From NCBI RefSeq assembly GCF_002117485.1, contig NZ_CP021032.1:496001-560000 (forward strand): DNA of 64,000 nt, written 5' to 3'. The notes beneath the pieces are model-generated. The model saw only the letters and a program-made list of their open reading frames with translations, was not told the origin of the DNA and searched no databases. How positions within the stretch are numbered: the stretch's first letter is position 1; every line of letters begins with the position of its first letter. Positions 43,926 to 52,388 of the stretch are shown here, one piece after another. A program made the translations under genes and the position numbers. Source of the stretch: Rhizobium sp. NXC14. Lineage in GTDB: Bacteria; Pseudomonadota; Alphaproteobacteria; Rhizobiales; Rhizobiaceae.

Positions 43926-46454
43926 TCATGCGGCGGCCTCGTAGCCTTTAGAAGCCGGGCTCTCAGGTCCTTCAAGCTGAAAGCGTGCGATCATCTCGGT
44001 AAGTGCGAGCGCCTCTGACGATAGCTGTTGCGTGGCGGCATTGGTCTCTTCCACCATCGCCGCATTTTGCTGCGTCATACGATCAATATCGTTCACCGAC
44101 GCATTGATTGAATTGAGTGTCGTCGCTTGATCGCGGCTTGACGCGGCGATCAGTTCAATATGGCCGACGATGTGGACGATCTCGCTGGAAATCTCCATCA
44201 GCGCGTGGCCAGTGCGGCCGACGAACTCGGAGCCCGACGCAACCTCTCGAACAGAATTGTTGATGAGCTCGCCGATTTCCTTGGCTGCGCGAGCCGATCG
44301 CTGCGCCAGCTCCCGCACTTCCTGAGCCACGACTGCAAAGCCCTTGCCGGCCTCACCCGCTCTCGCCGCTTCGACTCCCGCATTCAGGGCCAAGAGATTG
44401 GTCTGGAAAGCGATAGAATCGATGGCGCTGACAATCTGTACGATCTTGCCCGACGCGTCCTCGATCCGTCCCATAGCCGATACTGCGTTTTGGACCACCG
44501 AAGCCGAGGCGTCGGCGCCCTGTTTGGCGCGTTGGACAAGCGCCAGCGCTGCTGCTGCCCGTCCTGAAGAGGTGTTGACGGCGGAAGAAATCTCCTCCAC
44601 AGCCGCTGCGGTTTCTTCAAGAGCAGCCGCCTGCTTTTCAGTCCGACTGGCCAAGTCATCGACAGCTTCCGCCATCTGGCGGCCATTATTGCTAATGAGG
44701 GAAGACGTCTCACGGATCTCGCGGAGGGTCTCTCTGAGACCCTCCACCGACATGTTGAAATCGGTGCGGATCCGATCGAGATCAGGGGCAAAGGGCGTAT
44801 CGATCGCAAAATTCAACTGCCCGCGCGACAGCCGCGTGAGCCCTTCCGCCAGCGCCTCGATTGCGGCATCAACCTGAACCTGTGCGTTACGTCGCTCGAG
44901 TTCGTTGCGGGCGCGCTCAGATTCTGCCTCACGACGCGCGATCTCGGCCTGTTGTTCCATTTCGACTTTCGACAGCGCATTTTGTTTGAAGACCGAAAGC
45001 GCACGGGCCATTTCCCCGATTTCGTCGGCCCGTGTCTCGCCGGTTATTGTGGTGTCGAGCCTTCCCTCGGCGATCTTGCGCATCGCTGCGGTAATCTGGG
45101 CGATAGGTCCCTTCAGTGTGAAGACCAGCGCGGCACCTGCGGCCATGGCAATTAGGATGCCAATGACAATCGCGCCGCCGGATATCCTATTGGCCTGTTG
45201 ACGATCCTGTCCAGCATTTTGCTTCTGCGTCTCGGCGAACTGCGCAAGCAGGTTCCAGGTGTTGTCGATCTGCTCCGCGGCGCGGTCGAACTCAGCAAGC
45301 TTGCGGAGCGCACCGTCGGAGAGCGCTGCCGCGTTCGCCGCAAGCAGATCGAGAACGGGTTGAGCCTTCTTCGGAATCTCGGCAAAAACCGGATCGTCGG
45401 TCACCACGCCGGCGAGACGGCCGAGCTCGGTCTGATACATGTAGATTGATTGCTGGACTTTCTTCACTCGCGCGTCGTCTGGCTTGCCAGCAAGCTCGGC
45501 GAAGCCGACGCGGATCTCGTTATTGCTGTTAACGATAGCACGCAGTTGGTTGCCGACATTCGTCGCCTGAGAGATATCCTTGTCCGACGCGGCAAGCGCG
45601 AGTACTGAGGTCCGCATCAGATCGTCGCCTATTGTCTTGAGACTGTCCCCAATAGCAGCAAGATTAGCGATGGCGGTATCCGTTGTCGGGACATCCAAAG
45701 TGTCTGGCGACGCCTTCGAAGCGTTAAGGATGGCATCTACCGCAGCGGCATACTGCGTTGCGAGGGCTTCTCTGTCGGTCCCTATCGCAGGCGAAAGCTG
45801 CTCCCTTGTCTTCTGCAAATCGGGCGCATATTTGGCTAGAAGGCTAAGCTTGTCAGCCGACGTTGTAGCGTTCGTATAATCATTGCTAAGTTTTGTCGCA
45901 ACACTGGCGGCCGCGGTGATGGAGACGGCGTTGCTGAGGCCGCTCTTGTTGGCATTTTCCATCTTTTTCGCACTCGCCATCAGCATGAACGAGCGCTTGC
46001 CCACCTGCCCTTGCAGGTCAAGAAGCGCCGCGGAAGCAGCGTCCACGTCGCTGAGAATTTTCTGCTGTCCCGTTTCGATTTGCCAGATCGCTTCGATCTT
46101 TTGCGGGATGATTTGCGACTGATCGAGCGCGCGGTCGAGAAGCCCCACATCGGTCGTCGGCCTTAGAGTCTCGATCGTCTGCTTCAGGTTTGCCAATTGC
46201 TCTCGGGCGTCCGCAAGCGCGGTGTCACGAGCTTCCTGCGACGGCTTCATCAGAAAGCCGGTCATGCTTGAAGAAACAAGCTTGAACCCGTTCAGAGACT
46301 GCAAAATATGGTTGGAGATCTCCATCCGACCTTCGAGAAGGCTCGACGCGTAGTACCCCGTCAACCCTACTGCGCATAGGCTAATGACGAATGGCGCCAA
46401 AAGCGCGAGCACCTTCGTCTGAATGCGAGCCCGCCACATCAACCCATGTACCAT
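43926..46454 (-). CDS. Methyl-accepting chemotaxis protein
   Basis: The 842-residue chemoreceptor has an N-terminal membrane helix (VLALLAPFVISLCAVGLTGY) and a large helical periplasmic domain of about 390 residues. A second helix (GGAIVIGILIAMAAGAALVF), HAMP and a methylation/signalling coiled coil follow. The conserved hairpin tip is ESIAFQTNLLALNAGVEAAR-like, here with DSIAFQTN, then GKGFAVVAQEVRELAQRSA. No C-terminal NWETF-type pentapeptide is present. The unusually long periplasmic domain is HBM-like (helical bimodular), which often senses organic acids, but this is inference. The ATG at 46454 is used after GGGGGG; upstream TTG at 46469 is less likely. Confidence 0.92.
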   Translation of the reverse strand: MVHGLMWRARIQTKVLALLAPFVISLCAVGLTGYYASSLLEGRMEISNHILQSLNGFKLVSSSMTGFLMKPSQEARDTALADAREQLANLKQTIETLRPTTDVGLLDRALDQSQIIPQKIEAIWQIETGQQKILSDVDAASAALLDLQGQVGKRSFMLMASAKKMENANKSGLSNAVSITAAASVATKLSNDYTNATTSADKLSLLAKYAPDLQKTREQLSPAIGTDREALATQYAAAVDAILNASKASPDTLDVPTTDTAIANLAAIGDSLKTIGDDLMRTSVLALAASDKDISQATNVGNQLRAIVNSNNEIRVGFAELAGKPDDARVKKVQQSIYMYQTELGRLAGVVTDDPVFAEIPKKAQPVLDLLAANAAALSDGALRKLAEFDRAAEQIDNTWNLLAQFAETQKQNAGQDRQQANRISGGAIVIGILIAMAAGAALVFTLKGPIAQITAAMRKIAEGRLDTTITGETRADEIGEMARALSVFKQNALSKVEMEQQAEIARREAESERARNELERRNAQVQVDAAIEALAEGLTRLSRGQLNFAIDTPFAPDLDRIRTDFNMSVEGLRETLREIRETSSLISNNGRQMAEAVDDLASRTEKQAAALEETAAAVEEISSAVNTSSGRAAAALALVQRAKQGADASASVVQNAVSAMGRIEDASGKIVQIVSAIDSIAFQTNLLALNAGVEAARAGEAGKGFAVVAQEVRELAQRSARAAKEIGELINNSVREVASGSEFVGRTGHALMEISSEIVHIVGHIELIAASSRDQATTLNSINASVNDIDRMTQQNAAMVEETNAATQQLSSEALALTEMIARFQLEGPESPASKGYEAAA

Positions 46455-46655
46455 ATATGCACCCCCCAAATTTGAGGTAAAGCTGCCATCCTTTTCTTAA
46501 GGACCGATGAAGGGACTAGGCGTCGCCTCTGTTGCCGCGCGGAGAACAACACCGGCCAAATCGCGAAACGGAGGCTGCCGAATTGCGGGTGTCATTCGGT
46601 ATGGCGATGGCCATGCCATGCATCTCCCTTGTAAGCCCCGGGCGAGCCGGAAGGC

Positions 46656-46951
46656 TTACGTGATCACGAGACGGAGAAGCGAAAGCCGAATTGACAATTC
46701 ATCAGGCGTCCATGATCGCTCGATATGGATGTCAAGGTTTTGCGCTATCCTTTGCTCCAGGATGCTTTCAAAGCCGAAGAGGGCTGGGTCGGATCTGCAT
46801 TCATCCGTCCGTGCCCGTCGCCAACGGAGAGTGCTCCGTACTTCGCAGCGTTCGTTGCGACTTCGTGAAACAGGAGCGCGAGATTGTGAAAATAGCGGTT
46901 CGGGCAGGTCGCAGGCGCCGACGCTTTAGCGCGCTCCCGGTGACGGGGCAA
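46656..46951 (-). pseudogene. Remnant of an HWE-family histidine kinase
   Basis: On the minus strand, NLALLFHEVATNAAKYGALS matches the HATPase N-box of HWE kinases. Shortly after, in another frame, LFGFESILEQRIAQNLDI and ERSWTPDELSIRLSL resemble the C-terminal end of the same domain, ending with a stop at 46656. The part between, which should carry the WR motif and ATP-lid glycines, is missing. The N-terminal sensor and phosphoacceptor parts are also gone. Two frames and an internal deletion show a decayed gene. The rest of the 46455-47213 gap has no recognisable gene. Confidence 0.6.
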
Positions 46952-47213
46952 TCCTTGCCTAGGTCCTGTTGATAATGTGCTTGGCCAAATCAGCTGAGTT
47001 TTAATTCAAGGTGCCTTTTAGGAGGCTGCCCTGGTACGTGGTGACCTACCGACGAAAAATGGCAAACCGTAGAACCGCTTCTGCCCAGGGAGCAACGCAG
47101 CAAGATCGGCCTTATTATAAAGACAACTCGGCTTGACGTCTTGCCCCGTTTGAGAAATGCTAAGATGTCAGACCAATTCAGATCTGGCTGCCTGATAGAA
47201 AAAATGGGGAACC

Positions 47214-47936
47214 ATGAAGGCAAATCGTAGCGACAGGCCGGTGATCCGGCCGCTTCCCGTCATGGACCGGGCGCGTCAGGTGACCGATGCGCTGGCGGAT
47301 TATGTGGAGGAAGCGCGGTTGCAGGCGGGTGATCGGCTGCCGGCCGAGCGGGAGCTGATGGCGGCCCTTGCCGTCGGCCGTTCGACCATTCGCGAGGCGA
47401 TCCGGCATTTCCAGGCGCTCGGCGTCATCGAGACGCGCAAGGGGAGCGGCACCTATCTGTTGAAGCCGGTATCCAGGGCGACGATCCATATGCCGCTGTC
47501 CTTTGACGCGGTTCATCTGCGCGATGCGTTGCTGCAGACGCTGGAGGTCCGCCGCGGAATCGAATGCGAGGCGGGCATGGTTGCCGCCCGGCGGCGCACG
47601 ACAAGAGACCTCGTCGTCATCGAGGAGAAGCTCAACGAGATGGAACGGGTGCACCTGGAGAAGGGCACATCCGGGCCGGAGGATCTCGCCTTCCATCTCG
47701 CCGTCTACGACGCCACCCACAACCCGCTGTTTCGCCAGCTGCTCGAGCAGATGCGCGAGACATTCGAGCGCTTCTGGGAGCATCCGTTCGACCGGCAGGA
47801 TTTCGCCCGCCGGTCCTTTCCCTTTCACCGCACGCTTTTCAACGCGATCGCTGCCCGCGATCCGGAGGCGGCGCGCGCGGAGACATTGAAAATTCTCGAT
47901 ATTGTCGAGGAAGACATCAAGGAAATGTCCAAATGA
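47214..47936 (+). CDS. GntR/FadR-family transcriptional regulator
   Basis: The 240-residue protein has an N-terminal GntR winged helix (LQAGDRLPAERELMAALAVG, then RSTIREAIRHFQALGVIETR) and a C-terminal FCD ligand domain with the metal-site pattern DLAFHLAVYDATHNPLF and FPFHRTLFNAI. FCD members usually sense small acids or sugars with a bound metal. Its stop overlaps the start of the PLP-enzyme gene (ATGA). It very likely regulates the downstream enzyme and transporter genes. A weak symmetric sequence CAGACCA...TGGCTG at 47169-47190, close to the start, could be its operator. Confidence 0.92.
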   Translation: MKANRSDRPVIRPLPVMDRARQVTDALADYVEEARLQAGDRLPAERELMAALAVGRSTIREAIRHFQALGVIETRKGSGTYLLKPVSRATIHMPLSFDAVHLRDALLQTLEVRRGIECEAGMVAARRRTTRDLVVIEEKLNEMERVHLEKGTSGPEDLAFHLAVYDATHNPLFRQLLEQMRETFERFWEHPFDRQDFARRSFPFHRTLFNAIAARDPEAARAETLKILDIVEEDIKEMSK

Positions 47937-49105
47937 GCAACGGCGCAGATCCGTTCGATCTTGCTTCCCTCATCACCGCCCATGACGACGGCAACTTCGC
48001 CGACGCCGTCGTGCCGCCGATCTTCCAGACCTCGCTTTTCACCTTTTCTGATTACGACGAGATGATCACCGTCTATCGCGGCGAGAAGGTGCGGCCGACC
48101 TATACGCGCGGGCTGAACCCGACGGTGCGCGCCTTCGAGGAAATGCTGGCCAAGCTCGAAGGTGCGGAGGATGCGCTGGGTTTTGCGAGCGGCATGGCGG
48201 CGATCTCCTCGGCGGTGCTGAGCTTCGTCGAACCGGGCGACCGCATCGTCGCCGTGAAGCATGTCTATCCCGATGCCTTCCGCCTGTTCGGCACCATCCT
48301 CAAGCGGATGAAGATCGAGGTGACTTATGTCGACGGGCGCGACGAGGAAGCCGTCGCGAGGGCGCTGCCCGGCGCCAAGCTCCTCTACCTGGAAAGCCCG
48401 ACGAGCTGGGTGATGGAGGCCCATGACGTCGGTGCGCTCGCGGCGCTCGCCAAGCGCCATGGCGTCGTCTCGATGATCGACAACAGCTGGGCAAGCCCGT
48501 TCTTCCAGCGGCCGCTGACGCTCGGCGTCGAGATCGTCATCCATTCCGCCTCGAAATATCTCGGCGGCCACAGCGATGTGGTGGCGGGCGTCGTCGCCGG
48601 CCCGAAGGAAATGATCGCGCGCATCAAGGCTGAGGCCTATCCCTATCTCGGCGGCAAGCTTTCGCCGTTCGATGCCTGGCTGCTGATCCGCGGCCTGCGC
48701 ACGCTTCCGCTGCGCATGAAGGCGCATGAGGCATCGGCGCTTGAAATCGCCAGGCGCCTGCAGAAGCTCGAGGTGGTGGAGACGGTCTGCCATCCCGGGC
48801 TTGCCAACCGCCTGCCCGCGGGGCTCAACGGCACCTCGGGCCTGTTCTCGTTCATCTTCCGCGACGGCGTCGATATCCGCGCCTTTGCCGACCATCTTAA
48901 GCTGTTCAAACTGGGTGTAAGCTGGGGTGGGCATGAAAGCCTGATCGTACCAGGCGAGGTCGTGCTTCAGCAGAAGGCACAGCCGAACTCCGCGCAAACC
49001 TTCGGCATCCATGCGCGATCCGTACGCCTCCATGTCGGCCTTGAAGGAACCGAGGCGCTGTGGAGGGACATCGAGGAGGCGCTCGCCGCCGCCTCACAAT
49101 CCTGA
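47933..49105 (+). CDS. PLP-dependent Cys/Met metabolism family enzyme (cystathionine gamma-synthase/lyase-like)
   Basis: The 390-residue protein carries the PLP lysine K208 in HSASKYLGGHSDVV, the PLP-ring Asp in SMIDNSWASPFFQRPL (D183), the YTRGLNPTVRAFEEMLAKLE pattern near residue 57, and LGFASGMAAISSA. These are the marks of the trans-sulfuration enzyme family. Which reaction it performs (beta- or gamma-elimination or replacement) cannot be told. It is coupled to a GntR regulator and followed by a carbohydrate-type ABC transporter, a combination that suggests breakdown of an imported amino or sulfur-linked compound. That role is inference. Confidence 0.88.
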   Translation: MSNGADPFDLASLITAHDDGNFADAVVPPIFQTSLFTFSDYDEMITVYRGEKVRPTYTRGLNPTVRAFEEMLAKLEGAEDALGFASGMAAISSAVLSFVEPGDRIVAVKHVYPDAFRLFGTILKRMKIEVTYVDGRDEEAVARALPGAKLLYLESPTSWVMEAHDVGALAALAKRHGVVSMIDNSWASPFFQRPLTLGVEIVIHSASKYLGGHSDVVAGVVAGPKEMIARIKAEAYPYLGGKLSPFDAWLLIRGLRTLPLRMKAHEASALEIARRLQKLEVVETVCHPGLANRLPAGLNGTSGLFSFIFRDGVDIRAFADHLKLFKLGVSWGGHESLIVPGEVVLQQKAQPNSAQTFGIHARSVRLHVGLEGTEALWRDIEEALAAASQS

Positions 49106-49140
49106 AACCCGAGAGAAACCTAACAAGGGGGAACTGAGCC

Positions 49141-50400
49141 ATGAAAAAACTAATAATCTCGACGTTCTTTGCTTCGATGATGGCCGGTACGGCCTTTGCC
49201 GATACGACGCTCAAGCTTGTTGAAGTCATCACCAGCCCGGAGCGCACCGAAACGCTGAAATCAATCGTCGGCAAGTTCGAGGCCGCCAATCCCGGCACCA
49301 AGGTCGATATCATCTCGCTGCCCTGGAACGAAGCCTTCCAGAAATTCGCGACCATGGTCTCGGCCGGTGACGTGCCCGATGTGATGGAGATGCCCGATAC
49401 CTGGCTGTCGCTCTATGCCAATAACGGCATGCTCGAAAGCCTCGAGCCCTATCTCGAAAAATGGGAGCACACCAAGGAGCTGACGCCGCGCGCGCTCGAG
49501 CTCGGCCGCGACGTCAAGAACACCGCCTACATGCTGCCCTATGGCTTCTATCTCAGGGCAATGTTCTACAACAAGAAGCTGCTTTCGGAGGCTGGTGTCG
49601 CCGCGCCGCCGAAGACGCTCGAGGAGTTTACTGCCGCGTCCGAAAAGGTCTCCAAGCTGCCGGGCAAATATGGCTACTGCATGCGCGGCGGCCCGGGCGG
49701 CCTCAATGGCTGGATGATCTTTGCCGCCACGATGGCCGGCGACAACAAGTACTTCAAGGAAGACGGCACCTCGACCATGAACAGCCCCGGCTGGGCAAAG
49801 GGTATCGAGTGGATGGTCGATCTCTACAAGAAGGGCTATGCGCCGAAGGACAGCGTCAACTGGGGCTTCAACGAAGTCGTCGCCGGCTTCTATTCCGGCA
49901 CCTGCGCCTTCCTCGACCAGGATCCGGATGCGCTGATCGCCATTGCCGAACGCATGAAGAAGGACGATTTCGGCGTTGCGCCGCTGCCGAAGGGGCCCGA
50001 CGGCAAGTCCTTCCCGACCATCGGCTATGGCGGCTGGTCGATGTTTTCGACGAGCGCCAACAAGGATCTCTCCTGGAAGCTGATCGCGACCCTCGAAGGG
50101 CCGGAAGGCAATATCGAGTGGAACAAGCGCATCGGCGCCCTGCCGGCCTATACGGCGGCCGAGAAGGATCCCTTCTATGCCGGTGACCAGTTCAAGGGCT
50201 GGTTCGAGGAGCTGGCGGATCCGAACACCGTGCCGACCGTGATGCCGACCTATCTGGAGGAGTTCGCCTTCTTCAAGGATTCGCTCGCGATCAAGACCTC
50301 GCAACAGGCCTTGCTCGGCGATATCTCGGCGAAGGACCTGGCTGACCAGTGGGCGGATTATCTGACCAAGGCGCAGCAGAAGTTCCTGGCCAAAAAGTAA
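49141..50400 (+). CDS. Periplasmic sugar-type solute-binding protein (family 1)
   Basis: The 419-residue protein has a signal peptide (MKKLIISTFFASMMAGTAFA, cut before DTT). The family 1 pattern includes VSAGDVPDVMEMPDTWLSLY and MLPYGFYLRAMFYNKKLLSE. This family binds sugars, polyols, glycerol phosphates and some amino compounds. It starts 35 bp after the PLP-enzyme gene with AAGGGGGAAC upstream. The 211-bp gap to the permease gene contains a palindromic repeat that may set the expression ratio. Confidence 0.9.
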   Translation: MKKLIISTFFASMMAGTAFADTTLKLVEVITSPERTETLKSIVGKFEAANPGTKVDIISLPWNEAFQKFATMVSAGDVPDVMEMPDTWLSLYANNGMLESLEPYLEKWEHTKELTPRALELGRDVKNTAYMLPYGFYLRAMFYNKKLLSEAGVAAPPKTLEEFTAASEKVSKLPGKYGYCMRGGPGGLNGWMIFAATMAGDNKYFKEDGTSTMNSPGWAKGIEWMVDLYKKGYAPKDSVNWGFNEVVAGFYSGTCAFLDQDPDALIAIAERMKKDDFGVAPLPKGPDGKSFPTIGYGGWSMFSTSANKDLSWKLIATLEGPEGNIEWNKRIGALPAYTAAEKDPFYAGDQFKGWFEELADPNTVPTVMPTYLEEFAFFKDSLAIKTSQQALLGDISAKDLADQWADYLTKAQQKFLAKK

Positions 50401-50421
50401 TTGGTGAGCTCTGAGTGCGGA

Positions 50422-50541
50422 GCCCCCTCATCCGACCCTTCGGGCCACCTTCTCCCCGCTGGGGAGAAGAGAACGGAGACGTCGCGGCATATTCCCTTCT
50501 CCCCAGCGGGGAGAAGGTGCCGGCAGGCGGATGAGGGGGCC
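50422..50541. repeat. Palindromic repeat between binding-protein and permease genes
   Basis: The two arms, about 45 bp each (50422-50469 and 50496-50541), are near-perfect inverted copies with an approximately 26-bp spacer. The arms contain CACCTTCTCCCCGCTGGGGA and outer GCCCCCTCATCCG ends, and each arm itself holds the small palindrome TCTCCCCGCTGGGGAGA. The end CCTCATCCGCCTGCCGGCAC is shared with the element at 20888-21100. It is a RIME-like rhizobial element by appearance. Confidence 0.8.
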
Positions 50542-50611
50542 TCGACCTCCTGCTTCAGAAGTATCACCCGGGCGAGACTCCGCTGATCAAGACAATGGAA
50601 ACCGCAATCCG

Positions 50612-51547
50612 ATGACCATTTCCGCCGATATGCTCGACATGCGTCGCGACCGCAGGCCGTGGCTGCGCCGTCTTGCCGATGCTTCGGAGCCCTATCTCTA
50701 CAGCGCGCCGTCGCTGATCCTGATCATTGCGGTGATGCTGGTGCCGCTGACGCTCGGGCTGTCCTATGCCTTCCGCGATATTCAGCTGCTCAACCCCTTT
50801 TCCGGCGGCTTCATCGGGCTCGAGCATTTTCGCGAGTTGTCGAGCGACGCGGCTTTTTACGGTGCGCTGAGGAACACGCTGTGGTGGACCGGCGCATCCG
50901 TCGTCTTGCAATTCATCTTCGGCCTCATTCTGGCGTTGCTGCTCGACAAGCCGTTCCCGGGCCGCGCGATCGCGCAGGCGCTGGTCTTCCTGCCCTGGGC
51001 GGTGCCGTCCTTTCTCGCAGGTCTCAACTGGGCCTGGCTGTTCAATCCGGTCATCGGGCCGATCCCGCACTGGCTCTTCGCGCTCGGGCTGATGCATGAG
51101 CCGGGCAACATTCTATCCGATCCCGATCATGCGATGTGGGGGCCGATCGTCGCCAATGTCTGGTGGGGCATTCCGTTTTTTGCCATCACCCTGCTTGCCG
51201 CTCTGCAGGCCATCCCGCGCGATCTCTACGAGGCGGCCTCTATCGATGGTGCCGGCTGGTTCCAGCGTTTCCGCTCGATCACCCTGCCGTTTCTCGCGCC
51301 GACGATCGCCATCACCGTGCTCTTGCGCACCGTGTGGATCTCCAACTTCGCCGATCTCATCGTCGTCATGACCAATGGCGGGCCGGCCGACCGGACGCAG
51401 ATCGTCGCGAGCTACATCTTCACCACGGCCTTCAAGCGGCTCGATTTCGGTTACGCCTCGGCGATCGCGCTGGTGCTGCTGGCACTGCTGCTTGCCTATT
51501 CGATGCTGATCATCCTGCTGCGGCAGACGCTGCTGAACAAGGATTGA
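50612..51547 (+). CDS. Sugar-type ABC transporter permease (MalF/UgpA type)
   Basis: The 311-residue permease has six membrane helices, for example LILIIAVMLVPLTLGLSYAF near residue 40, and the EAA loop YEAASIDGAGWFQRFRSITL. The ATG at 50612 fits the family length; an earlier frame start at 50531 lies inside the repeat. It is followed 4 bp later by the second permease gene. Confidence 0.92.
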   Translation: MTISADMLDMRRDRRPWLRRLADASEPYLYSAPSLILIIAVMLVPLTLGLSYAFRDIQLLNPFSGGFIGLEHFRELSSDAAFYGALRNTLWWTGASVVLQFIFGLILALLLDKPFPGRAIAQALVFLPWAVPSFLAGLNWAWLFNPVIGPIPHWLFALGLMHEPGNILSDPDHAMWGPIVANVWWGIPFFAITLLAALQAIPRDLYEAASIDGAGWFQRFRSITLPFLAPTIAITVLLRTVWISNFADLIVVMTNGGPADRTQIVASYIFTTAFKRLDFGYASAIALVLLALLLAYSMLIILLRQTLLNKD

Positions 51548-51551
51548 GGCC

Positions 51552-52382
51552 ATGAAACGATCCCTCATCCCAACGATCGCGCACCGTCTGGCGATCCTCT
51601 GCTATATCGCTTTCGCTCTCTTCCCGCTGTTCTGGCTGCTCAAGGTCTCGGTGACGCCGAACGATCTGCTCTATACCGAGGGCGTGCGGATGTGGCCGTC
51701 GCGCACCAGCTGGGATCACTATGCTTTCGTGCTGCAGCACAGCGCCTTTCCGACCTTCTTCAAAAACAGCCTGATCGTCTCGGCCTCGACGGCGGTGACG
51801 GTGACGATCTGCGCCTCGCTTTCCGGCTATGCGCTGTCGCGCTTCAATTTTCGGGCGAAATACTGGATCGTCGCGCTGATGCTGCTGACCCAGATGTTCC
51901 CGCTCGTCATGCTGGTCGCGCCGATCTTCAAGATCCTGTCGCCTCTGCATCTGACCAACAGCCTGACCGGCCTCGTCATCGTCTACACCGCCTTCAACGT
52001 GCCTTTCGCCACCTTCCTGATGCAGTCCTTCTTCGACGGCATTCCCAAGGATCTCGAAGAGGCGGCGATGATCGACGGGGCGACGCAGTTCACCGCGTTT
52101 CGCCAGATCATCCTGCCGCTGACGCTGCCCGGCATCGCCGCGACGCTCGGCTTCGTCTTTACCGCCGCCTGGAGCGAACTGCTCTTCGCGCTGATGCTGA
52201 TCAACGGCAATGACGCGGCGACCTTCCCCGTCGGGCTTCTCACCTTCGTTTCGAAATTCTCGGTGGATTTCGGACAGATGATGGCGGCGGGCGTCATGGC
52301 GCTCATTCCGGCCGGCCTCTTCTTCCTGCTCATCCAGCGTTATCTCGTCCAGGGCCTGACGGCCGGCGCGGTCAAGGGTTAA
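51552..52382 (+). CDS. Sugar-type ABC transporter permease (MalG/UgpE type)
   Basis: The 276-residue permease has an N-terminal helix ILCYIAFALFPLFWLLKVSV and the EAA loop EEAAMIDGATQFTAFRQIIL. The C-terminal part ends in LFFLLIQRYLVQGLTAGAVK, the usual end of MalG-type proteins. It starts 4 bp after the partner permease gene and is followed 6 bp later by the ATPase gene. Confidence 0.92.
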   Translation: MKRSLIPTIAHRLAILCYIAFALFPLFWLLKVSVTPNDLLYTEGVRMWPSRTSWDHYAFVLQHSAFPTFFKNSLIVSASTAVTVTICASLSGYALSRFNFRAKYWIVALMLLTQMFPLVMLVAPIFKILSPLHLTNSLTGLVIVYTAFNVPFATFLMQSFFDGIPKDLEEAAMIDGATQFTAFRQIILPLTLPGIAATLGFVFTAAWSELLFALMLINGNDAATFPVGLLTFVSKFSVDFGQMMAAGVMALIPAGLFFLLIQRYLVQGLTAGAVKG

Positions 52383-52388
52383 ACAGAA

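Noticed and set aside
43626..44018. Plus-strand frame of 130 codons in the gap before the chemoreceptor
   Set aside because: Half of it is antisense to the chemoreceptor gene, there is no ribosome site and no recognisable pattern.
47825..49033. Minus-strand open frame of 402 codons
   Set aside because: It covers the PLP-enzyme gene in antisense; the plus-strand product has all PLP-site residues.
49261..50304. Minus-strand open frame of 347 codons
   Set aside because: It is antisense to the family 1 binding-protein gene with signal peptide; shadow frame.
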